From positions 15,440,088 through 15,504,087 of the forward strand of contig OX375883.1 of the NCBI GenBank assembly GCA_947359465.1: a stretch of DNA of 64,000 nucleotides, in the 5' to 3' direction. The notes beneath the pieces were generated by a model. The model saw only the letters and a list, made by a program, of their open reading frames with translations. It was not told the origin of the DNA and ran no database searches. The stretch comes from Metellina segmentata (taxonomy: Eukaryota; Arthropoda; Arachnida; Araneae; Tetragnathidae). Positions 46,486 through 57,039 of the stretch are shown here, piece by piece (the first letter of the stretch is position 1; each line of letters starts with the position of its first letter). The position numbers and the translations under genes are program-made.

Positions 46486-46518
46486 TGAATTATCAAGCGA
46501 TCAATAACCCTTTATATA
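46486..46518 (-). promoter_or_regulatory. Core promoter: TATA box and initiator
   Basis: On the minus strand TATATAAA occupies 46518-46511 and an initiator-like TTCATTG has its A at 46486. This gives a TATA box 32 bases upstream of the start, an ideal distance. A 69-base leader without upstream ATG then reaches the MHLQA codons. Confidence 0.6.
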
Positions 46519-46559
46519 CTCCCACCCAACAATACCATCTAAATAAAGTTTTCGTTTCC

Positions 46560-47190
46560 AAATCACCTGAGAATGAAACATATCTGCCCTAATTTTCAAC
46601 ACCCTTCGGGAAAAAATGCTGTCTACAGGCGAAGAAAGGATTCTATGAGGTGCGAAAAGAATTGGACATCAAAAATACTTCAGAATGCTATTATCGTTTG
46701 GAGCGTTTTTATTCAGCGCGTGTTGGCAGCTGCGAGTTCGTGTTTTCGAAATTGACGAAGAAAGGGAGATTTCTGCTTTTCATTGTTATCGGCGGAATGA
46801 GAGGCCATTACTAATTGGGGTTTTTACTTTCGCTTAATACGCTTTGTTCTCGTTTCGGCATTGTCTGGTTACGGAGTGCGATGATGGCGACCTCTATGGG
46901 GCGCTTTCGGAGCGAATCTCCCGCAACAAAGGACTCTTGACCCCTTTTGGAATTAATTCTCTTTTTAATGATGGCTGAGTGGCTTTCGATTCCGCTTTCA
47001 CTGGTTCTTTTTCTTTAGTTTTCTAATTCTATGGCGTTGAGTTCATGGGAGATGGTACTGTGTATTGTTTCCGTTCTGATACTCAAACTTCATACTTCAG
47101 ATGCAATTTACCTCTCAATAGCACATCTTTAGGAAAGTATGGACACTTCAACCTCGAAGTACTCATCCTTTTGCGCTTACCTTCGACTGC
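46560..47190. other. Mixed-composition sequence upstream of the secreted gene
   Basis: This stretch is richer in G and C than its surroundings and lies directly upstream of the minus-strand promoter, so it could carry regulatory sites. I see no coding frame or transposon signature in it. Confidence 0.35.
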
Positions 47191-47201
47191 GTTTTGATTA
47201 A

Positions 47202-47468
47202 GGATTGGAAGAGTAACGAGTTAACAACCGGAGACTTGCGAGTTCAAATCCAATCAAAGGGGGCCGGTGCACGTTGCAGCTGTTGTGGCCTAAAATGCAA
47301 CATCGGCGTGGTGTGGAAGTTTGGAGAGTGGGGTGCCAACTCAGGTGTCGACCTCGTCATCTGACCGTGTTTCAAAATTATTTGGTGTTGTTCACTGTTC
47401 CTTCCTTTTGGGTTTGATCGTCGCCAATAACCCGATTTGTTGCTCCATTACGGCGTTTATTAAATACA
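47202..47468 (+). mobile_element. SINE family 1, head A
   Basis: GGATTGGAAGAGTAACGAGT, the decayed B box GTTCAAATCC, and the body with GGAAGTTTGGAGAGTGGGGT are present. The tail is CGTTTATTAAATACAAATCC. It is followed at once by the GCACCCCAGCAAG MITE. Confidence 0.75.
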
Positions 47469-47486
47469 AATCCCATGTTGTAAAAA

Positions 47487-47750
47487 CATGGCACCCCAGC
47501 AAGAAAAGTGACACAAGTCAAAGAATTAAAAATATTGATGTTATGTCATTGAAAAATATGTATGGGGTGCCCTAGTGTGTTATATTACGATTCTATGGAA
47601 TATAATAGAAGTTAACACCATAAATAGCTACCTAAAATTTAAAAGAAGCTTATACTATTTCTATATAAGTTTTATAGTATCCTTTAAGTTGATGTTTCTC
47701 AAATTCTGAAATTTCGAGTTGTGTCACTTTTCTTGCTGGAGTGCGACATG
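47487..47750. mobile_element. MITE, GCACCCCAGCAAG family, copy 2
   Basis: The left end is ATGGCACCCCAGCAAGAAAA and the right end in reverse is ATGTCGCACTCCAGCAAGAA. The interior shares GGAATATAATAGAAGTTA and CATAAATAGCTACCTAAAAT with 22807-23053. Confidence 0.78.
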
Positions 47751-47851
47751 TGTCAAAATGAAACAAATGTTTCAAAGTATTGAAAATTAAAAAAACAAAA
47801 ATTCAAAAATGTCAAAAAAAAAATAACAATTTTGAGATTTCCTCAAAAATA

Positions 47852-48150
47852 TGGGCCGCGGTAGCCCCGATTGGAAGAGCATCGGATTAGCAACCGGAGA
47901 ATTGCGAGTTCGAATCCAACCAAAAACCGTCGTGTACAAAGTGGGCTGGTGCACATTAAAACCGTCGTGGCCTCAAATGTCCTCACATTAGCGTGGTGTG
48001 GAAGTTTGGAGAGTTGGGTGCCATCTCAGGTGTTGCCTCGTCATCCGACCGTGGTGTTGACCTCGGATCTTTATCTGGTGATTGATCCCGAACCTTCGTC
48101 AATAGCCCGCGTATTGCTCCAGTACGACGTTAACTGAAATACCATACCAT
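47852..48150 (+). mobile_element. SINE family 1, head A, full length
   Basis: This is the best head-A copy. It has GCCGCGGTAGCCCCGATTGG, GAAGAGCATCGGATTAGCAA (A-box region) and the B box GTTCGAATCC. ACCGTCGTGTACAAAG, the whole body, and the tail GACGTTAACTGAAATACC follow. It is about 300 bp. Confidence 0.82.
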
Positions 48151-48734
48151 TCCCCCCTAAATATGAGAAAATGTGAACATTAAAATCAAAATGAATTTAT
48201 TTAGTTTGAATTGGTCCCTCTATAATTTCTGGTAGTATTTGCAGTGATCTCTATTTGGAGGAAATATTGGAAGACCGCTCATGTTTGGACGATACAATTT
48301 ATTTGGTTTCTTAGTTGTAACAAATTTTCAAGGTGACTTTTTGGAAAATTGTTGTTTTTATATAATTTGCAAAAGCATACGTATTTATGCAAAGATAAAA
48401 GAAAATTAAATTTCTTTTATTAAACTTTATTACAGGCGTAAAAAGGTTTTTTGGGATTTTTTTTTTAAAGCCCCCAAGTTTTTGCACCAGGCTACGGCAA
48501 CAACGAAAGAAAAATATCGAAATCTGGCTGTAGATCATTGTAAAAACCTTATTAAGAAAATAATTTGTTTTTAAAATTTTGAAACTTCAAAATCTTTAGC
48601 GTTTGTTTCTTACTTTGTCATAATCAGCACATTTTTTTAGCTGATTGATCTTGTACTTGAACAACTAAAATAAGGTTTAAGGTTACTTCTTTGCAAGTAT
48701 TTTTAAGAATGTATGTTAATATTTCACAAGTGCT

Positions 48735-48846
48735 CTCTCTCCGTCTCTGTCTCTGTGTGTCTCTGTCTCTGTATGTATCTATCTGTCTGTCTGTCTCTTA
48801 ATTTCTGTCTTCTCTATATCTCTCAGTCTCTGTCTCTCTCTCTCTT

Positions 48847-48879
<33 letters not shown>

Positions 48880-49305
48880 GTCCCTCTCTTTGTGTTTCTC
48901 TGTCTCTCTTTGTCTGTGGCTGTGGATGTGTGTCTCTGTCTGTCGCCTTTTCTGTCTTTGTCTGTCTCTCTCTTTGTCTTTCTCTTTCAGTCTCTGTCTC
49001 TCTCTCTGAGTCACTCTCTCTGTCTGTGGCTGTGGATGTGTGTCTCTGTCTGTCGCTTTTTCTGTCTTTGTCTGTCTCTCTCTCTGTCTGTGGAGGTGTG
49101 TCTCTCTCTTTCTGTGTGTCTTTGTCAGTTTGTCTCTCGATCTCTGTCTCTGCCTCTCTCAGTCTCAATCTCTGTCTCTCTCTCTGCCTTTCTCTCTGTC
49201 TGTGGCTGTATGTCTCTGTCTGTCTTTCTCTGTCTCTCTCTCTCTCTCTCTGTGGCTGTGTGTCTGTATCTCTGTCTCTTTGTCTCTCTCTCGCTGTGGC
49301 TGTGG
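48735..49305. repeat. CT/GT-rich simple-sequence tract, ~570 bp
   Basis: The tract is built of TCTCTG, TCTGTC and CTCTCT words with embedded GTGGCTGTGGATGTGTGTCT segments at 48914 and 49025 that repeat with a 111-base period. All reading frames through it give Ser/Leu/Cys/Val or Arg/Glu-rich strings, so no protein is called. Confidence 0.85.
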
Positions 49306-49422
49306 TGTGTCAGTCCTGAGATTGGCAGGAAAACGAGATCAGAGAGAATGACGGTCTAATCGCATTTAACCACTGCTCAAGGAATCCAAACTGGATGCTA
49401 GCCTGATTATAAGGGGTTGTCG

Positions 49423-49650
49423 TGGCTCAGTGGATATGCCCACTGCGCTAGCACCCTTCGAGTTGAAAGAGGCGCAAGTTCGATTCCTGTCAGACGCATT
49501 CCTCTCTTGCTGCATTTCTCTCTTCTTCAACAGTAAAATTTTCATTGTGTGTCTATTTCTCGATATTGGAATATCTTGTGTCTGACACAGCATGACCAAA
49601 TTTATCCTAAGCGCCATAAAACCCCCGAACTAATCAACCTCATAAGAGAG
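49423..49650 (+). mobile_element. tRNA-derived SINE, family 2
   Basis: GTGGCTCAGTGGATATGCCC (A box) and GTTCGATTCC (B box) form the head. A body with CTTGTGTCTGACACAGCATG and the 3' end GCGCCATAAAACCCCCGAAC follow. The tRNA-like part does not fold into a complete tRNA from inspection and lies in a longer repeat, so it is not called as a tRNA gene. Confidence 0.7.
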
Positions 49651-49872
49651 CATAGCGTAGGGGGACAGAGTACTGAAGCCCAAAAAATGATTCTACAACA
49701 TGGTTATTGTATACAGATAATCCAAAACGCCTGAGGGAGATTTTGTAAAGACGGACCATGCACAAATGGACATAGTTTGCATATTTACGTGGACTAAATG
49801 TTAGGCTTAATAGGAAGATAGGTACACCCGTCAAAAAAAACCCGACTCACCCGATCGCAATTGCACAATATA

Positions 49873-49962
49873 CACTACCGTGCAATAATGGATCGAACAG
49901 CAAGACGTTATGGCATAAGGAAAAGAATACGCGCTTTATTAGGGGAATGGTAATTACACTAG
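49873..49962 (-). mobile_element. Tc1-like 3' end, cut by a repeat insertion
   Basis: CACTACCGTGCAATAATGGA followed by CAGCAAGACG and AATTACACTAGC is the same Tc1 family end. It stops at the exact start of the composite repeat copy 2. Confidence 0.65.
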
Positions 49963-49963
49963 C

Positions 49964-50757
49964 TCCTATTCTCCGCTGAGAAATCAATTAACATAACATA
50001 CCTAGTTTTCCAAGAAAAGTTTTTTCATGCACAATAAATATGTAAAAAAATAATAGTCATTTTTATGTTTTTTTTTTAAATTTAAATTATTATACGAGTC
50101 TGATAGTTCTCTCATATGCATGGTAATAATAATAAATCTAAACCTAACCTCTTATTGCATTCAAACTATTAAAAAATAAAAATGGTAGTGTTCGTATACA
50201 AAATAGAGATACTGTTCGTGTTTAGTTATACAGAACCGAGAGTGTTCCGAATTCTATTTTTAGAAATTCGAATATGAAAATTTGTTTTCGTCTATAGTCC
50301 CAGTTTTAAAAATAAAATTCTACTACACTATTAGAATGGAAAGGCAATTAATAGCATTTCTTCACGATGGTCCCGCTATGAACAGACTGACATACATTAC
50401 CCTACAATAATAGACCGGACAACAAGATGTGATGGTATAAGATAAAGAATACACGCTTTAATAGTGGGAATGGTCTCCCACGTGCTGCAATTACACTAGC
50501 AGGCCTACGGGGGTATACTTTCAGCAAGCTTTGATACACAGCTATGGGTATTTGTATCCATTCCTGCTGCAAGAATGCCGGAGATCAGCTGTAGGTTTCG
50601 GACGTGGTTCACTGGTCCGTAAGCGTCGCTCTAACGCGTCCCACAAATGTTCTATGGGGTTTAGGTCGGGACTCTGAGCTGTCCAGGGAAGACGTGTTAC
50701 ATCCATATCTTGATATATCTCCATGCCACATAGTATATCGTCATGTATTAGCATAAG
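49964..50757 (-). repeat. Composite repeat, copy 2, with longer Tc1 3' part
   Basis: 49964-50395 matches 45214-45648. From 50396 the Tc1 end CATTACCCTACAATAATAGA follows. The minus strand encodes YQDMDVTRLPWTAQSPDLNP and IEHLWDALERRL (third catalytic residue region) before breaking off at about 50757. The strand given is that of the transposase remnant. Confidence 0.75.
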
Positions 50758-51289
50758 ATGGGGCTTTACATCCTAATTCATAACCTGGTGCAATTCTACA
50801 ACGTAGTTACTCAGACGTTTTACATAAAACTCTTTAAAAACTCTTAAATATCTTTTGAATAATGGTCATTCATAATTTTCATTCACTAAACTAATATGTA
50901 TGGTGTATTAAATATAGACTATTTTATTAAAATATGGTAAAGTATCCGAACATTTAAAAAATATCCTTTTTGACCAAATATTCCAAAAAAAAATTTCATC
51001 TTATTTGATAGAGTATTTATTTGACTTTCCAAAAAGTATTTGATTTTTTTCTCTAAGTAAATTAGTTGCAGAGATTTTAAGATTTTTTTTAATCAAGGGG
51101 GAAAACCGGAAATAGGTATGGAAAACACCGGAAATGGCGCGTTAAAAGATCAAAAACCTGTCAAGATTTAAATTTAAAATTTACTTTTTTTTGCAAACAT
51201 AATTTTAGAAAGTTTTTTCAAATGTTTAAACGGTATCTCTTTTGGAAATATTGCGAACATTTTTAAAGGGAAGGGAAGAAAAAAATTGT
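50758..51289. other. AT-rich sequence, nothing recognised
   Basis: Apart from short A/T runs, no frame, SINE head or inverted end was recognised here. Confidence 0.4.
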
Positions 51290-51805
51290 TTACACAAACA
51301 GTTAAAGCAAGACGAGCACTCTAAACTATTTTTTACTCTAATTTAATATTTATGCATTATTTCCTCACTTCAAATGTTATAACACAGTTTTACTGATGGA
51401 TTCTCGTAAAACTTTGAGAATTTGTTCTTTATGTTGTCTAGGGGATGAACTAGAATAATTATGCTGAGTTGAAAAGTTTTATTATGGCCATTTATATTTC
51501 AGAAATAGGACTGAAAAACTATCAAAAATCTTGTATTCATTTTTCGAACGCTTGTAAAACTTTTTTTAGTTAAATATCTTTTTGATTCTAGTTCATTCCC
51601 CAGAAAAATGCATGTAGTTTATTTCGGTAGCATCATTTTTCAAATCGGTTAAATAGATTTTCATGCAGAAGTTTTTGACAAATTTCTTTAAAATTTCATA
51701 CATAATTATCCTTTATACAAAATTATTACTATATATTTTAAATATTTATAGCCTAATGTCATTGCTTAATAACACTAAAACATAACAATATCATTAAAAT
51801 GTTTT
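51290..51805 (-). repeat. Unclassified dispersed repeat (inverted partner of 28140-28680)
   Basis: Reverse-complement matches include AACTCAGCATAATTATTCTA and GAGAATCCATCAGTAAAAC-like stretches. The pair flanks 23 kb that includes the secreted gene. Confidence 0.7.
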
Positions 51806-51854
51806 TATACCACAGCTAAAATACTACCTTAAATCAATTTTATGTGATACTCGT

Positions 51855-52260
51855 ACAAACACAGACTAAAAATTGAACCTAGACCGGGGAGACGAACAGA
51901 CAGTCTTACACAGCCGGGTTCAGTCACTATATGAATGTAAGTACTTAGAGTATACAAAGTTTCATGAAAATATATTCAACCGTTTGGACTTAGCATGGGT
52001 ACACACACATACAGGCGTCAAACGCGCAATAGATGGACTTAGCATCAAAAAGATACAAAACGGATGGAAAACTTGAAATGGGTCGAAAATATCGCCACGG
52101 AAAAAACCCAAAATTCATAAGTATTTTAAATAAGGAATAACTTCTTCTACGAAAATTAAAAATAAAAATTAATTGCATAAGGGGACGTCTTCATATCAAA
52201 TTTTGCACAAACAACAAAAGTTTTAATGGCAACATCAATTTTGATGTCACAATCAAATTT
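51855..52260. repeat. Dispersed repeat sharing GGGGACGT...TTTTGCACAAACAAC with the window's right end
   Basis: GTACACACACATACAGGCGT and GGGGACGTCTTCATATCAAA, followed by TTTGCACAAACAACAAAAGT, resemble 63838-64000 in the same order. The family is not identified; a Helitron or RTE-type 3' region is possible. Confidence 0.5.
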
Positions 52261-52538
52261 TGCATCGTCATATCAATTTAAAAATAAAATTTCATGACTT
52301 TACTACCTTTATATCCCGAGATATTCAATCCTGAAGTTTGAGCAAATTTCAGGAATCATCTCGAAATAGAAAGCAGCTTTGTTGATCGAGATTAATTGTA
52401 GTTATAGCTACCCGAATTTAAAATGTGAACACTATTTGAAACGTATTTTTCAGCGACCCAAGAATTATTATATTTATTACGAAAGTGCAAACGATTCGAG
52501 AATTACTAATGACAAATAGAATCTTTCGAAAGGACTTA

Positions 52539-53213
52539 GGCCCGATGCACACATCCGGTTTTTCAACGTGGGCCGCCGCTGTGGCAACGCAAGTGCGGTC
52601 TGAGATACATTAAATCCAATGAAGTAGTGCACACATGCCTCCGGCGCCGCTGCGGCGACGCACGTCCAACTTGCGTGGAATTTATACCGCAGTTCCCCAC
52701 GGCGCCACAGCTCGCCGCACACGTTTCACCGGTCTCAAGTACCTTGTTTTCATAAATAAATGGAATGTAAATTGTTAGGTGAGGGTTTTTTGCATAATAA
52801 GAAACTCTCTTTAGATTAAAAAAAACCTTATCACTTTATTTACAAGAAGGCTCAATCCGACTTTGTTTTTACCAGAAGAACATATCAGTTATATAGCAAA
52901 CTGTCTAAATTAGAAATACGATCTTAGAGAAAAACACCCCCCCATACGGCACATTTGCCGATGCACATTGGGATAAATAGCCACTGATCCAACATAAATA
53001 ATAATTAATAAATGGTTGTATCCCCAGTAAAAAACGTCCATTTTGTTTCAAAATATACTTTTTGTACAGCAAGTAAGCGAAATAAACACGTCTTCTTCGA
53101 TAGAATATTGATCGCAAATGGCGCGAAATGAGTACTTGCGTCATTTCACGGTTATGTGTGCATAATTGGGCTTCGGTGCCGCACGGTGAAAAATCGTATG
53201 TGTGCACCGGGCC
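52539..53213. mobile_element. PIF/Harbinger-type element, TSD TTA
   Basis: The ends GGCCCGATGCACACATCCGG and, in reverse, GGCCCGGTGCACACATACGA are followed in both cases by TTTTTCA and CGTG. They are flanked by TTA at 52536-52538 and 53214-53216. The subterminal parts are strongly CpG-rich (GCCGCTGCGGCGACGCACGT). The central part is AT-rich without a transposase. It is the inverted relative of 10666-11087. Confidence 0.82.
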
Positions 53214-53644
53214 TTAATTCTACAGAAAGGGTCCGGAACCTTTCCAAAGGATTCTGTTTTACAGAATAGGCCAGTAGCATCGTTGCAGAATATTTATTAA
53301 CCCGCCTGGGGTGGTTTATTTTCGTATCGAAGACCACTCACTCTATAGTGGTTTGGAAAATAATGTAAAAGCTTATTAGAAACTGCCGCCAAATCCAGGC
53401 AAAGGATAATTGCCTACTTGGATCTCCATTTCCCTTGGAGAAGTAGGGATGTTTGATCTCAACAAGGTATCTGGTAAATAGCAAAACTAACCACATCTTG
53501 GACGAGGTATTTCGTTGAAACCATTTGGAGAATGAAGTTGAAAATTCTATGAAAGTTGTAGTGGTGAACTGGTTTTAATACAGTGTTACTTCACCGTGTG
53601 ACGCTGCTAACTCCAGAACTCCAACAGCTGATGTAAGACACTTG

Positions 53645-53745
53645 AATGAGGTGGCTTCTTAGCGGTGGTATCGTAGATCCAATCTGCCTCCTATCACACC
53701 AGGAAGAAGGCCCTCTACCAGCAAAAAGCAAACAAGCATAGGGAG
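53645..53745. repeat. Decayed copy 1 of the junctophilin-proximal block
   Basis: GCGGTGGTATCGTAGATCCA and AATCTGCCTCC...AGGAAGAAGGCCC match 54660-54725 and 56256-56320 in order. GGAAT-type repeats follow directly, as in copy 2. Confidence 0.6.
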
Positions 53746-53947
53746 AAAGATCTGAATGAGGAATTGAATCTCTCCAAATGGTTCTATTCTAAGGAAAGGA
53801 CCAATGGAATCGTTCCAAAGGATTCTATTCTACAGATTGGGTCAGAAGATCCTTTCCATGAGATTCGATAAAAGAAAATACGCCAATGGAATCATTCTAC
53901 AGAAAGAATCTCAAAGAAAGGAGCTTTAAAATCTTAAGGACTCTTAA

Positions 53948-54444
53948 CACGTTCACTGTCCATCTAGCGCCAGCGCGTGATGTGGCTTCAACGTTAAAGA
54001 GCCAATCACGCGATGACGCGTGGTGTGCAATGATATCTCAGTAGCCATTCACGCGTTCGCGCTGGAAGAGCTGCGTCTCAACATTTATTATTCCCCTTCA
54101 ATTGGTATTATATGTTAGATGTTGGCGTGGTATTGGCATTGAGTAAAGGTTAGAAGCGATTTGTAAAGCTATGTGGTTTCGAATTTATAGCTTTATTAGT
54201 TATTAAAAAGAGATGTAATAGGAGTTGTTGAAACGATAGTTCTGTAGGGCCTTCTCGCCCTTCCCCCAAAAGAAAAATGCAATCTAATAAGCCTCTAATA
54301 GATGATGAAATTGCAAATTCTTTGGCTGAGCTTTCGCCAATCTATTCTGGTATTGGCGCAATCCTATTTGTTATAAAAAGTAAGACGGCTTCTAGGAAAA
54401 ACCCATTTCTACGCGGCGGGGCAATAACTATCAACACATCCTAA
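53948..54444 (+). mobile_element. piggyBac-like 5' end with transposase N-terminus
   Basis: TTAA at 53944-53947 is followed by CACGTTCACTGTCC, like piggyBac termini. GC-rich inverted words such as GCGCCAGCGCGTGATG follow. At 54277 the plus strand reads MQSNKPLIDDEIANSLAELS to a stop at 54442-54444, resembling the acidic start of piggyBac transposases. The remainder and right end are absent. Confidence 0.5.
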
Positions 54445-54483
54445 CGTAACCGGCAGAGAATGTGTTGGAAGGAAGGATACCAA

Positions 54484-54775
54484 AGGATCCATGGATACGC
54501 TAGAACGATGTGGTTATTTGGTTGCTTTGTGTGTAATGGGACAAAAGCAGCACACCATTATACACGCCATTGTAGTTAATGGGAGTGGTACCATTAGTTA
54601 TCTCACTGGGCGAGACTCTATTAACTCCATAGCGCTGAAGGAAGACACTCGAATAGAGATGGGTTTCATAGTGGCAGCATCGTTGATCCCAATCTGCCTC
54701 CTCTTTCTCCAGCTGGAAGAAGCCCCTGAAGCAGCACAAAGCAAATAAGCAGAGACATAGCGAGATTTCCTAAAT
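54484..54775. repeat. Copy 2 of the junctophilin-proximal block
   Basis: ATCCATGGATACGCTAGAAC, GGGACAAAAGCAGCACACCA, ATCGTTGATCCCAATCTGCC and GAAGAAGCCCCTGAAGCAGC correspond in order to segments at 56103-56340. Copy 2 is AT-richer, consistent with decay of a GC-rich original. Confidence 0.68.
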
Positions 54776-56100
54776 GAGCAATAGAATCTTTCCAAATGAT
54801 TCTACTATAAGAAAAGGACTAGGTGGAATCGTTTCAAATGGTTATATTCGAAGGAAAGGGGCAATAGAATCTTACCAATCGACTGTTTTATTAAGAATGG
54901 GCAAATATAATCATTCCAAAGGAGGAATCATTCAAAAAAGAAACTTAAAAAAAAAACCTCAAGGAATGGAACAATACCAATGTTTCCAAAGAAAGAATAT
55001 ATCTCAAGGAATGGAACAGTTGGATCTGTCGAAAGAAAGAATGGAACGATACAATCATTCCAAAGGAAGAATCTTTCCAAAGAAACTTAAGGATTGGAAC
55101 GGTACAATCTTTTCAAAGAAGGAATACTTTTTGATTAATAGAACAATTGAATCTGTCGAAAGAAACTTAAGGAAGGGGACGATACAATCATTCCAAAGGA
55201 AGAATTTTTACAAAGAAACTTAAGGAATGGAACGGTACAACCTTTCCAAAGAAAATTTTTTTCTCAAGGAATGGAACAATTGGATCTGTCGAAAGTAAGA
55301 GGGTTTGGTGGGCTATACAATCATTCTAAAAGAAGAATCTTTCCGAAGAAACTTAAGGAAAGGAACGGTACAATCTTTCCAAAGAAACTTAAGGAATGGA
55401 AAGGTACAATCTTTCCAAAGAAAATCTTTCTCCAGGAATGGAAAGGTACAATCTTTCCAAATGGAACAAATTTCTCAAGGAATGGAACCATTGTATTTGT
55501 CGAAAAAATCATTCCAAAGAAATCTTTCTCAGAGAATAGAATTACTGAATCTGACAAACGACGCAATGGAACAATACACTCATTCGAAAAGAAAGAATAA
55601 TTCCAAAGAAACTTAAGAAGGAATGGAACGATACATTCATTCTTTGAGGAAGAATTTTTCTCAAGGAATGGAACCATTGTATTTGTCGAAAAAATCATTC
55701 CAAAGAAATCTTTCTCAGAGAATAGAATTACTGAATCTGACAAAAGACGCAATGGAACAATACACTCATTCGAAAAGAAAGAATAATTCCAAATAAACTT
55801 AAGAAGGAATGGAACGATACATTCATTCTTTGAGGAAGAATTTTTCTCAAGGAATGGAACATTGTATTCGTCGAAAAAATCATTCCAAAGAAATCTTTCT
55901 CAGAGAATAGAACTACTGAATCTGACAAAAGACGCAATGGAACAATACACTCATTCGAAAAGAAAGAATAATTCCAAAGAAACTTAAGAAGGAATGGAAC
56001 GATACATTCATTCTTTGAGGAAGAATTTTTCTCAAGGAATGGAACAACTTAAATTGTCGAAAGAAACTTAAGGAATGGAACAATAGAATCCCTCCAAGGG
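54776..56100. repeat. GGAATGGAAC satellite-like tandem array
   Basis: Units such as GGAATGGAACGATACAATCA, TTCCAAAG(A/G)AA and CTTAAGGAATGG recur throughout. The basic period is about 40-60 bases and irregular. Similar but scattered motifs extend left to about 53218. Reading frames in it are by-products of the repeats. Confidence 0.85.
55475..56036. repeat. 186-bp higher-order repeat within the satellite array
   Basis: TCAAGGAATGGAACCATTGT begins at 55475 and 55661, and its close variant at 55847 and 56032. The spacings are 186, 186 and 185, the last because of a one-base deletion. The units are nearly identical, so the amplification is recent. Confidence 0.88.
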
Positions 56101-56102
56101 AC

Positions 56103-56874
<772 letters not shown>

Positions 56875-57039
56875 TGAACACCCCCCTTTCTGTGTTGATG
56901 TTTCCGTCTTCCACCCAAACACATGACCTCACCACGTGCGAACCACGGCAACCGCCCTCAAACATTTCAGTGTCCTTGGGATTCGAGGAGATCGCTTCAT
57001 CCAACTCGTATTCGGAGAGTTCAATTGGATTGCCAAGTC

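Noticed and set aside
46158..46496. Minus-strand 112-codon open frame
   Set aside because: Its first codon is TTG, not ATG, and it runs through the predicted 5' UTR and GTATGT donor. It resembles no family I know and is better explained by chance openness over exon 1.
48713..49359. Several long Ser/Leu/Val and Arg/Glu-rich frames
   Set aside because: They arise from the CT/GT simple repeat, are open in many frames at once and have no normal protein composition.
49423..49500. tRNA gene candidate
   Set aside because: Pol III A and B boxes are present but the acceptor stem is not evident, and the sequence continues into a SINE body found elsewhere in the window.
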